A DNA stretch of 10,027 bases, taken from contig CAMDJS010000071.1 in NCBI GenBank assembly GCA_945900685.1, positions 1 to 10,027 on the forward strand. The letters run 5' to 3'. Position numbers and translations under genes: made by a program. Positions within the stretch are counted from its first letter, which is position 1. Every line of letters starts with the position of its first letter. The notes beneath the pieces were generated by a model, which had not been told where the DNA came from, did no database searches, and saw nothing but the letters and a program-made list of their open reading frames with translations. This document shows, in pieces, positions 1 through 6,126 of this stretch. This DNA is from Bordetella parapertussis. GTDB lineage: Bacteria > Pseudomonadota > Gammaproteobacteria > Burkholderiales > Burkholderiaceae_C.

Positions 1-590
1 TCAAAGTAGACACCGAATCTGCGCAACTCCAGATAGCTGGCATGGTCATAAATATTCAATGAAAAAGTTTTGGCGGGTAAAGAGCTGTGAGATTTGACTT
101 TGGAATAAATCTCAACTGTTTCGCCGCTTTTGAGGTTGAAGATGGCGTAGTGGCTGTAGATGTTTTGGGCAGGTGTGGTGAACGGATTGATTTCGGCAAA
201 CCAGTTGTAGTTGGCACTGTTGCCATTGGTTTTGAGTTTTTCTGCACGGCCATCACGCACCACATAGTTTTGTTGTACTGACCAACCGGTGGGGGCTATG
301 CGAAGCAATTTTTCATTGGCGGACGCATTGAACAGCGACTGTTTGATCCAGTAGTGATCGATGGGTGAAATTCGGCTAATGCTGCTTGCAGGTGCAAATT
401 GCGATTCCAGTTTTCTGATGTCTTCCAAGCTCACATCTTCTGAGGCGGCTTGTTGCACCAACACCTGGGTTTTGTCACTGAAAATCACCGGCGTGTTGTC
501 GTTCACCACGTAAGGCTGTTGTGCGGCAGACCAACTGCAACACAACAGGGCTGTGACAAACACACAGACACGCAAAGAAAAGGTATGCAT
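1..590 (-). CDS. N-terminal part of a 7TMR-DISM-type exported sensor protein (truncated by window edge)
   Basis: The minus-strand frame opens with ATG at 590-588 and stays open to the edge, giving 196 residues plus a partial codon (Glu or Asp). Residues 1-22 form a signal peptide: a basic N-region (MHTFSLR), a hydrophobic core, and a small-residue end at SWSAA. The remainder resembles the 7TMR-DISM extracellular domain (PF07696 type), with a 'YWIKQSLFNAS' strand pattern. The last residues, LRRFGVYF, match the point where the first of seven membrane helices usually begins in this family. Such proteins sense a periplasmic ligand and normally end in a GGDEF, EAL, histidine kinase or similar output domain, which would lie off the left edge. 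There is no strong Shine-Dalgarno sequence before this ATG; in-frame upstream GTG/TTG codons exist but would spoil the signal peptide. The family call is from pattern memory, and the output domain cannot be known here. Confidence 0.7.
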   Translation of the reverse strand, partial: MHTFSLRVCVFVTALLCCSWSAAQQPYVVNDNTPVIFSDKTQVLVQQAASEDVSLEDIRKLESQFAPASSISRISPIDHYWIKQSLFNASANEKLLRIAPTGWSVQQNYVVRDGRAEKLKTNGNSANYNWFAEINPFTTPAQNIYSHYAIFNLKSGETVEIYSKVKSHSSLPAKTFSLNIYDHASYLELRRFGVYF

Positions 591-672
591 AGGCTGGCCG
601 CCGTTAAACACCCAAATCGGGTTCAAATTGATAAAACAATATAAATTGATTAAATCGCTAGTAAAGTGGTGA

Positions 673-695
673 AAACCATGGTTTTTTCATGGTTT
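673..695. repeat. Inverted/direct repeat AAACCATG...CATGGTTT
   Basis: AAACCATG at 673-680 pairs perfectly with CATGGTTT at 688-695 across a 7-nt T-rich loop. AAACCATGGTTT (673-684) is also itself a palindrome, so CATGGTTT occurs twice, 11 bp apart. It could be an operator or a weak hairpin after the crotonase-like gene. There is no good T-run on the minus strand, so a terminator role is not favoured. Confidence 0.45.
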
Positions 696-697
696 AT

Positions 698-713
698 TGT
701 CAAATTTATGACA
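698..713. promoter_or_regulatory. Dyad TGTCA-N6-TGACA, possible operator
   Basis: Perfect 5-bp arms are separated by six A/T bases, the usual shape of a dimeric helix-turn-helix regulator site. It lies about 108 bp upstream of the sensor start codon on the minus strand. No regulator gene is nearby, and assigning it to a specific family would be a guess. Confidence 0.3.
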
Positions 714-781
714 TATTGGGGTTGATGGCCTTGAGACCAAGGATTCATGGGCGGTTGAGGCCATGGAAAGCGTGTGTGAAG

Positions 782-1567
782 TTACTTTCCGGAAAAAACC
801 GGCTGGCGTTTTTGAGCAAAAGCAGCCAAGCCTTCTGCGAAATAAGCGCTCTGCGTGCTGGCAATTTCACGCTGACGCAAACATGGTTCATCAAACTGTC
901 CGGCGGCAATCTCGTTCAAAGATTGTTTGGTGGATTGCAATGCCATAGGCGCGAGAGACAGCACATCGTCCAGCAGAGATTGCAATGCGTGGCTCCATTC
1001 ATGCGGGTCATGCCAGCTTTCAAACAGCCCCAGCGCTTGCAAACGGTTTTGGTCAAACACACGCGCGGTTAAAAAAGCGCGCTTGGCCGCGGCCACGCCG
1101 AAGTGGCTGACATAGCGTTGCAAACCGCTGGGGTAATAGTGCAAGCCCAAGGCGGCGGCAGGCATGCGCCACTCGATGCCGTGGAGTGCAATGCGCAAGT
1201 CGCAAGCCAGTACCAAGTCGGTAGCGCCGCCATACACACTGCCATTCAAAGCGCACACGGTGACAGGGCGCATGGCCGCCAAAGCCACAGGAATTTTTTC
1301 AAACGCGGTAGAGCCTTGCGCGTTGTCTTTGAAGCCGCCAATGTCATAGCCGGAACAAAACACGGGCTTGGGTTGACCGCTGGTGTTGGCGGTCAACACC
1401 ATCACGCGCACAGAAGCATCTTGGTTGATCGCATCCAACTGATGCAGCAGCGTGGTCAGGTCGGCGTTTTCCAAACGGTTGCGTTGCGCGGGGCGGTTGA
1501 GCGTGAGCGTGGCAACACCTGCAGCGATGTGTAGCGATGGCGGGGTGCTGTCGTGGGTGGTGGTCAT
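782..1567 (-). CDS. Enoyl-CoA hydratase/isomerase (crotonase) family protein
   Basis: The 261-residue protein has the usual length and order of a crotonase-fold enzyme acting on acyl-CoA thioesters in the cytoplasm. Visible motifs are VATLTLNRPAQRN near residues 18-30, the oxyanion-hole segment VFCSGYDIGGF (69-79), and LNGSVYGGATDLVLACDLRIA (107-127), followed by MPAAALGLHYYPSG. The two catalytic glutamates of classical enoyl-CoA hydratase appear replaced: the GGGxE position is Asp117 and the PE position is Ala137. Simple hydratase activity is therefore doubtful, and an isomerase, hydrolase or other crotonase reaction is as likely. ATG at 1567 is preceded by GGAAAG about 10 nt upstream. The C-terminus (about 245-261) is a short tail after the expected SAYFAEGLAAFAQKRQPVF segment typical of the family. 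No partner genes are adjacent, so the substrate is unknown. Confidence 0.85.
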   Translation of the reverse strand: MTTTHDSTPPSLHIAAGVATLTLNRPAQRNRLENADLTTLLHQLDAINQDASVRVMVLTANTSGQPKPVFCSGYDIGGFKDNAQGSTAFEKIPVALAAMRPVTVCALNGSVYGGATDLVLACDLRIALHGIEWRMPAAALGLHYYPSGLQRYVSHFGVAAAKRAFLTARVFDQNRLQALGLFESWHDPHEWSHALQSLLDDVLSLAPMALQSTKQSLNEIAAGQFDEPCLRQREIASTQSAYFAEGLAAFAQKRQPVFSGK

Positions 1568-1859
1568 TCAGGGGCTTTCCAAAGTACGTGGTGTGGGGAA
1601 AGTGTATCTGTCCGTTTTTTTCTTGACCCCTTTTGAAGGGTTAGCGATGATTGAAACAAATACGTATGTGCAGGCGTACAACGTCCAATTAAATATATTA
1701 ATTAATTAACTATATGGTAAAAATTTATTAGCATAAAGTAATTAAAAATAATATGATTTACAGAACTTGCATTACTTTCACTGGCTAACGGATATCAAAG
1801 GATCCAAGTTTGTGGTGTCGCCAATATATGCGAGCCAACAAAGCAAAGAAGGAAAGCAA
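1568..1859. other. Intergenic region and AT-rich left edge of the insert
   Basis: This gap lies between the divergent crotonase-like gene and the ATPase gene, so promoters for both should be here. Bases 1568-1680 resemble the host chromosome and include a CCCTT/AAGGG hairpin at 1628-1640. From about 1683 to 1760 composition drops to nearly pure A/T (for example ATTAATTAATTAA), marking the likely left side of acquired DNA. No clear sigma-70 promoter could be fixed, and no direct repeat matching the right side was noticed. Confidence 0.55.
1849..1853 (+). promoter_or_regulatory. Ribosome binding site fixing the ATPase start
   Basis: AAGGA lies six bases before ATG at 1860. This supports that start over the upstream in-frame TTG at 1767, whose extra 31 residues show no family character. 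Confidence 0.75.
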
Positions 1860-3581
1860 ATGTCAACAACAAAGATATCAAAAATATCAATCAAAAAATT
1901 TCGGGCATTAAATGAAGTTGATATAGATTTTGGTGATTACATCTCTGTCATATGTGGAAAGAATGGAACATCTAAGTCGTCCATTCTTGGGATCGCGGCA
2001 CAAATATTCAGTTTTGAAAAAGACTATGTCAGTGGACAAGCGCTTAGCCAATACAAGCAGATCAGCGGAAAAGTATTTAAATCCAAGTTCAGCGAACACA
2101 TTCGACTTTCAGAGATATTTGATGTACCAGGCTCGCTATCGGCAAGTATTTATGTACATGACGGATACACGGAAGCAGATGCAACAGCAAATTTAGAGTT
2201 GATGAAACGAAAAGACGATGTGACGGAAAAAGTAGTACCTCGCCCCGTAATCAGAAAAAATAGCATTGCATCTGGCAACACTAGCAGAAACTTCACACAC
2301 CCTGTCATTTTTTTGAGTTTGAAACGACTCTATCCCATCGCTGATCGCGAGTATGAAGCGATTGATTTTGATTACTTGAAGGCGAACGAAGAGGAATTCA
2401 TATTGCTCACCAATGAGTTACTCAATAGAAGCTCTACCCAAGCTACCGGCACGCAAGGAACTATTACATCCGCCGTGTCACATGGTGATAACTACAACCA
2501 TGAGTCAGTTTCGGCAGGAGAGGACAACGCGGGTCAGATCATCATGGCCTTGTTGTCATTCAAAAAACTCCAAGCAGAATATCCAGATTACAAAGGCGGT
2601 TTACTTCTAATTGACGAGGCGGATGCTGGTTTGTTTCCCACGGCTCAAGTCAACTTGCTCAAAATTTTCGATCGTGAGTGCAGGAAGCTGGATTTACAAG
2701 TCATCATGACTTCGCATTCACCCATCATCATTCAGTATGCTTTTGAAAAAAGTCTACAGGAGCATAGTAAAAAGTTCAAAACTATTTACTTGAGCAACAC
2801 ATATGGAGATGTTCAGGTGTTGCAGGATTTATCATGGGCAAAAATCAGTGCAGACATACAAACACGAACCTTTAGTGCGGGACCAACTGTCAGTCTGCCT
2901 GTGGTTAATATTTATTTTGAAGACAAAGAAGCTGAAGACTTCTTAGCAGCCTTGCTTCATCGGCAGCCGATCAAGAAATATGTGAATTTCATGTCAAACA
3001 TCGATATGGGGTGTAAAAATTACAAGCAGCTGATTGATAAAAGGGTGCCAGAATTTGCTGTGAATAGCGTGATTTGTCTGGACGCAGATGCCAAATCCGA
3101 TTTCAAAGGAAAACTCTATCAAACCGTGATTTGGTTGCCTGGCTAATTACCACCGGATCAATTGATTTTTCAGCACTTGTACAACCTGCCTGCTGATGAT
3201 GAATTTTGGAAAAACAAACTGCATTTCACCCGCGATGTTTTTACCAATGAAGCGCGCGAAACCATAAGTAAGCTAAAAATCACAGGCGATCAGGTTGATA
3301 TCGGGGAGCGCATCCGGGCATACAAGGGTGCAGTCAAGTCACGAGATATTTTTAAAGATTTCTACAAAGGTGAAGAGGTTCAAAGAGTTTTGGTATGTGG
3401 TGTTGCTAAACCTTTTAGTGCTTGGCGGAATTGGATATCGCAGAATCCCCAGGCCACCAATGAATTTTTGAAGTCTTTCAAATCAGCAATATACGGTGTC
3501 ATGAAAAATGGCTATTCAGTTGACGATGCCAAGTTGATAGCATTGGAAGTGAATTTGAAAAAGGTTCCCAGTGTTTTCTAA
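1860..3581 (+). pseudogene. OLD-like AAA ATPase with TOPRIM nuclease domain, split by an in-frame TAA
   Basis: From ATG 1860 the frame reads 428 codons to TAA at 3144-3146, then continues in the same frame without a further stop to 3581. Repairing that single codon gives a 573-residue protein. The N-terminal ABC-type ATPase domain shows IKKFRALNEVDIDFG, Walker A GKNGTSKSS (33-41), a signature-like SAGEDNAGQ (218 onward), Walker B LLLIDEADAG (D252/E253) and an H-loop MTSHSP (H286). A TOPRIM-like domain follows, with NIYFEDKEAEDF (E354) and the acidic VICLDADA (D408, D410). The break falls just after VIWLPG, and LPPDQLIFQHLYNLP resumes directly. OLD-family proteins use this ATPase-TOPRIM layout as DNA-targeting nucleases in phage defence. 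The gene overlaps the methyltransferase start by 11 nt. The N-terminal product keeps all ATPase motifs and the visible TOPRIM acidic residues, so partial activity, reinitiation at TTG 3162 or a sequencing error all remain possible. Confidence 0.75.
3162..3581 (+). CDS. C-terminal fragment of the OLD-like protein (possible reinitiated product)
   Basis: This is the 139-residue open frame after the premature stop, starting at TTG 16 nt beyond it. It shows no independent domain. Its opening (IFQHLYNLPADDEFW) continues the upstream frame directly, as expected for the end of a TOPRIM-containing nuclease. A weak GGA lies 5 nt before the TTG, so reinitiation is conceivable but not strongly supported. 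The preserved open frame, together with the intact overlap with the methyltransferase, suggests the stop is recent or that the split product is tolerated. Treat it as part of the broken gene at 1860-3581 rather than as a separate gene. Confidence 0.4.
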   Translation: MIFQHLYNLPADDEFWKNKLHFTRDVFTNEARETISKLKITGDQVDIGERIRAYKGAVKSRDIFKDFYKGEEVQRVLVCGVAKPFSAWRNWISQNPQATNEFLKSFKSAIYGVMKNGYSVDDAKLIALEVNLKKVPSVF

Positions 3582-4446
3582 CAGACTCTACAGCCCACTG
3601 CGCTACCCGGGAGGAAAAGCGCCATTTGCTCCATTTATTGCCAATTTGATGGCAGCCAATGGGATAGCAGGTGGTCATTACCTGGAGCCATACGCAGGTG
3701 GTGCTGGTGTTGCGTTGGATTTACTGTTTCAAGGTCATGCCAGTCATATTCATATCAACGATGCCGATCCTGCTGTTTATGCATTCTGGTTATCTGTGAC
3801 AAAGCACCCGGACGATTTGCTTTTCCTTTTGGAGTCAACGCCCATCACAATGGATGAGTGGTTCAAGTGGCGCTTGGTACTTCGTGAGGATTGCCAAGCA
3901 AGCGCGGTGGAGAAAGGGTTTGCCACCTTATTCATGAACAGAACCAATCGCTCAGGAATTTTGAAAGCTGGAGTGATAGGCGGAAAAAATCAGGCAGGTG
4001 CTTACAAGCTGGATGCACGTTTCAAGAAAGAGGTCATTGCGCAGCGAATTGCCGCTATAGCTGAAAGGGCCGCAGACATCACGGTTTACAACGAAGACTC
4101 ACTGTTACTTTTGAAACGATGCAAAGCTTTTTTACCGAAAGCGTCTTTGATCTACCTTGATCCTCCTTATTACGTCAAGGGAAAAGGCTTGTACCGCAAT
4201 TACTACGAACACGACGATCACTTGGCAATTGCTAAGACCCTCAAAGCCAAAAGCTTTAATCGGCATTGGGTTGTTTCTTATGACAATACAGTTGAAATTC
4301 GTGAAATGTACGAACTGGTCAATGCGAAAACATATGGGCTCAACTACACCGCGCAGCGGCGTTATATGGGAAATGAAATCATGTTCTTCAGCTCTGAAAT
4401 TGTTGTTCCTGATGAATTAAGCCGCGTGTTCTGCGATGCAGCGTAA
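3571..4446 (+). CDS. D12-class DNA adenine N6-methyltransferase
   Basis: The 291-residue protein carries the hallmark motifs of Dam-like adenine methyltransferases: RYPGGK (11-16, S-adenosylmethionine side), motif I YLEPYAGGAGVAL (37-49), and catalytic motif IV DPPYY (197-201). It also has MNRTNRSG, frequent in this group. It should transfer a methyl group from S-adenosylmethionine to adenine N6 in a short DNA site; the site itself cannot be read from sequence. The start is GTG at 3571, overlapping the last 11 nt of the upstream gene, with AAGG about 6 nt before it, so translation is probably coupled. Length is normal and all motifs are intact. Paired with an ATPase/TOPRIM gene, it may mark self DNA. 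Alternatively it is a stand-alone regulatory or anti-restriction methylase, which cannot be excluded. Confidence 0.88.
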   Translation: MFSNRLYSPLRYPGGKAPFAPFIANLMAANGIAGGHYLEPYAGGAGVALDLLFQGHASHIHINDADPAVYAFWLSVTKHPDDLLFLLESTPITMDEWFKWRLVLREDCQASAVEKGFATLFMNRTNRSGILKAGVIGGKNQAGAYKLDARFKKEVIAQRIAAIAERAADITVYNEDSLLLLKRCKAFLPKASLIYLDPPYYVKGKGLYRNYYEHDDHLAIAKTLKAKSFNRHWVVSYDNTVEIREMYELVNAKTYGLNYTAQRRYMGNEIMFFSSEIVVPDELSRVFCDAA

Positions 4447-4459
4447 AAAGTATTGACTT

Positions 4460-4493
4460 CAATTGATTTTCATTATTTGAAATGAATTGTTTT
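4460..4493 (+). terminator. AT-rich terminator-like hairpin after the methyltransferase gene
   Basis: CAATTGATTTTCA at 4460-4472 can pair with TGAAATGAATTG at 4478-4489 with one mismatch and one bulge, leaving a TTATT loop, and TTTT follows. It sits between the convergent methyltransferase and ribbon-helix-helix genes. The stem is AT-rich, so it would be weak. Confidence 0.4.
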
Positions 4494-4755
4494 ATTCCTC
4501 CCCGCGAGTGATATCCATCCACTCATTCGTACTTGGCCCATCATTAGCAATGCCAATGAACTGCCGAATAGGGTCATCCGGATCGAGAAACGAGAGGTCA
4601 GGCTCTGGCAGTGGCGTGCCCCGACTTGGTGAATTTGCCGATGCCATGTATTGAACCAAGGCTTGTCGCACCACCAGTGACTTGTCCAGAAGGCGAGTTG
4701 CACAAAATTGATTTAAGTCGCGTTCAATGATTGCGGGTAAGCGAACGGTTAGCAC
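4492..4755 (-). CDS. Small ribbon-helix-helix (CopG/antitoxin-like) DNA-binding protein
   Basis: The 87-residue protein begins with LTVRLP (residues 2-7, the expected DNA-contacting beta strand). Two helices follow, about 8-19 and 25-38 (DKSLVVRQALVQYM), matching the ribbon-helix-helix fold of CopG/MetJ-type regulators and many VapB-like antitoxins. The acidic C-terminal half (SFLDPDDPIRQFIGIANDG to TRGEE) resembles the toxin-binding tail of antitoxins. The start is GTG at 4755, with AAGGA 6 nt upstream. A toxin would be expected immediately downstream on the minus strand, but that position is occupied by the convergent methyltransferase gene and its terminator. I see no PIN or ParE-like frame on either side, so it appears to be an orphan antitoxin or a simple regulator. 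It might bind the inverted repeat over its own start. Confidence 0.65.
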   Translation of the reverse strand: MLTVRLPAIIERDLNQFCATRLLDKSLVVRQALVQYMASANSPSRGTPLPEPDLSFLDPDDPIRQFIGIANDGPSTNEWMDITRGEE

Positions 4756-4824
4756 GACAGTTCCTTGTTATTGCAGGCAACGAGATGCGGGGCAACAGTA
4801 TGACGCAAAAAACAGCTGTCGTGC
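4752..4824. repeat. Perfect 9-bp inverted repeat GCACGACAG / CTGTCGTGC over the RHH start
   Basis: GCACGACAG at 4752-4760 covers the start codon region of the ribbon-helix-helix gene, and its exact reverse complement CTGTCGTGC lies at 4816-4824. The 55-bp spacing is too long for a simple hairpin but would suit two operator half-sites for a dimeric or looping repressor. Chance cannot be excluded. It occupies most of the gap between this gene and the enamidase 3' end. Confidence 0.35.
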
Positions 4825-4835
4825 AAGTTGAAAGC

Positions 4836-6026
4836 TCAATGCACCACCACCGGCACCTCAGTCGCTGGCGGCGTATTGCGCGATCTATGGCAGCGCACCA
4901 GCCCATCAATCATCACCATGCCTATGCCGGGAATATCGCCGAGTTGCACGCTCTCCAGCAAGGTGCGTGCGGCGGTGTGTTGTGCCCGGTCCATGAACAC
5001 AAAATCGGCGGCGCGACCGACTTCAATGAGTCCGCAATTCAAATTGCGTATGCGTGCAGTGTTGCCAGTGGCAAAACAAAACACCAACTCAGCGGGGATT
5101 TTTGCGAGGCTTGAGAGCAATGCGACCATGCGCAAAATGCCCAGTGGTTGCACGCCTGAGCCGGCAGGTCCGTCGGTGCCCAAAATCACGCGGTGCGGGC
5201 ACTTCAGTTCGAGCGCGGCTTTGGCGGCTGCAATCGCCACGCGCTCGTTGCCGTTGTGCACGATCTCAATCGCGCGGCTGGACTTCTCGCACAACTCGCA
5301 CACATGCGCTTCGCTCAAGGAGGTGTGGCCGCCGTTGATATGGCCGATCACATCCGCGTCGGCTTCAAGCACCACATCTTTGTCGATCAAGCCCGAGCCG
5401 GGGATGGACGGGCCGCCCGTGTGTATCGTGCTTTGTATGCCATGCTTGCGCGCCCAGGCCACCATCTCTTTGGCTTCATATCCCGCTTTCACCGAACCCA
5501 AACCCACTTCGCCCAGCAGCGTCACACCGGCAGATGCGAGCTCGGCGAAGTCATGTTCGGTCATGCCTTTTTCGATGATGGGCGCACCCGCAATCACTTT
5601 CACGCCGCCGGGGCGGAAATTGCTGAACGCGCGTTGCGCGGTGATGGCCAAGGCTTTCAATCCAACGATGTCTTTGGGCCGGCCCGGCAAATGCACTTCA
5701 CCGGCAGACACCATGGTGGTCACGCCGCCGTGCATGGTCGACTCGATCCAGCCGATCTGGTTTTGTCTCGGGGTCCAGTCACCGAACACCGGGTGCACAT
5801 GGCTGTCTATCAAGCCGGGCGCAACACATGTCTGGCGCACATCGATGGTGGTTTTCGCGCCTTCGGTGTCCAGGTCTTTGAACTTGCCCACGCCTGTGAT
5901 GATGCCGTCCATGACGACGATGGTGTCGGCCTCCAGAATGGGTTTGTCTATATCGCCTGAGAGCAGCAGCCCGATGTTTTTAATGACGACTTTGCCGGAT
6001 GCTTCTTCGATTGCTGCGGTGGCCAT
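4836..6026 (-). CDS. ena: Enamidase-like amidohydrolase (1,4,5,6-tetrahydro-6-oxonicotinate hydrolase)
   Basis: This 396-residue amidohydrolase-superfamily enzyme closely resembles enamidase (EC 3.5.2.18) of Eubacterium barkeri, which opens 1,4,5,6-tetrahydro-6-oxonicotinate to 2-formylglutarate and ammonium. Metal-site candidates are the HxH at His76/His78 (DSHVHP), Glu173 (LLGEVGLG), His202 (IHTGG), His229 (GHINGG) and Asp285 (LGTDGP). Shared family segments include IKNIG..LSGDI, PGRPKD and the terminal SRNTPP. Relative to the E. barkeri protein as I recall it, there are about nine extra N-terminal residues. ATG at 6026 has AGGAG about 6 nt upstream. There is no signal peptide, so it is cytoplasmic. 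It is divergent from the reductase that would supply its substrate, which supports the assignment; a related cyclic-amide substrate is the main alternative. Confidence 0.85.
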   Translation of the reverse strand: MATAAIEEASGKVVIKNIGLLLSGDIDKPILEADTIVVMDGIITGVGKFKDLDTEGAKTTIDVRQTCVAPGLIDSHVHPVFGDWTPRQNQIGWIESTMHGGVTTMVSAGEVHLPGRPKDIVGLKALAITAQRAFSNFRPGGVKVIAGAPIIEKGMTEHDFAELASAGVTLLGEVGLGSVKAGYEAKEMVAWARKHGIQSTIHTGGPSIPGSGLIDKDVVLEADADVIGHINGGHTSLSEAHVCELCEKSSRAIEIVHNGNERVAIAAAKAALELKCPHRVILGTDGPAGSGVQPLGILRMVALLSSLAKIPAELVFCFATGNTARIRNLNCGLIEVGRAADFVFMDRAQHTAARTLLESVQLGDIPGIGMVMIDGLVRCHRSRNTPPATEVPVVVH

Positions 6027-6064
6027 GGCGAACTCCTAGGAACTATTGTTTAAGTCGGGTGAGG

Positions 6065-6085
6065 GCATTGTGGCAAGCATAATGC
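6065..6085. promoter_or_regulatory. GCATT-N11-AATGC dyad in the divergent enamidase/reductase intergenic region
   Basis: Five-base perfect arms flank an 11-bp centre, fitting the T-N11-A shape of LysR-type regulator sites. It lies in the roughly 100-bp divergent promoter space, where one regulator could control both directions. No regulator gene is visible in the window, so this is only a candidate. Confidence 0.3.
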
Positions 6086-6126
6086 GTGTTGGCCTTTGCC
6101 CCCTGATCCTCACACATCCGAACGGC

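Larger units (their letters stand above)
591..781. other. Intergenic region with inverted repeats, upstream of the sensor gene
   Basis: These 191 bases separate the 3' end of the crotonase-like gene from the start of the sensor gene, both read leftward, so they probably hold the sensor promoter. The part at about 620-720 is AT-rich. It contains a 12-bp palindrome centred on CCATGG, a second copy of CATGGTTT, a TGTCA-N6-TGACA dyad, and a small CCTTG/CAAGG hairpin at 729-742. No convincing gene is seen. Confidence 0.6.
1683..4495. mobile_element. Probable acquired island carrying an ATPase/TOPRIM gene and an adenine methyltransferase
   Basis: This block is visibly more AT-rich than the flanking genes and uses many A/T-ending codons, most strongly in the ATPase gene and less so in the methyltransferase. 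It carries defence-type functions between otherwise metabolic chromosomal genes. There is no integrase, transposase or terminal repeat in view, so the mode of entry is unknown. Edges are approximate: the left is the AT-rich stretch at about 1683, the right the terminator-like hairpin near 4490. Confidence 0.5.

Noticed and set aside
689..1072. Plus-strand open frame across the 3' part of the crotonase-like gene
   Set aside because: It mostly overlaps a convincing minus-strand enzyme gene and its translation shows no domain.
1683..1760. Possible origin or attachment site in the AT-rich stretch
   Set aside because: Only simple A/T runs are present; no iterons, DnaA-box cluster, tRNA end or matching direct repeat at the other edge could be seen by eye.
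1767..1859. TTG-initiated 31-residue extension of the ATPase
   Set aside because: No ribosome site and no family character; ATG 1860 has a well-spaced AAGGA.
4811..4824. Possible enamidase terminator at the T-run on the minus strand
   Set aside because: There is a short palindrome (ACAGCTGT) next to six T residues, but no stem with a usable loop.
5193..5960. Second plus-strand open frame (255 codons) opposite the enamidase gene
   Set aside because: Same antisense shadow effect; it is His- and Arg-rich with no recognisable motif and no ribosome site.
4828..6039. Long plus-strand open frame of 403 codons opposite the enamidase gene
   Set aside because: It is antisense to a clear amidohydrolase with intact metal motifs. 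Its translation is rich in Pro, Ser, Thr and Met with no domain, as expected of a shadow frame in GC-rich DNA.
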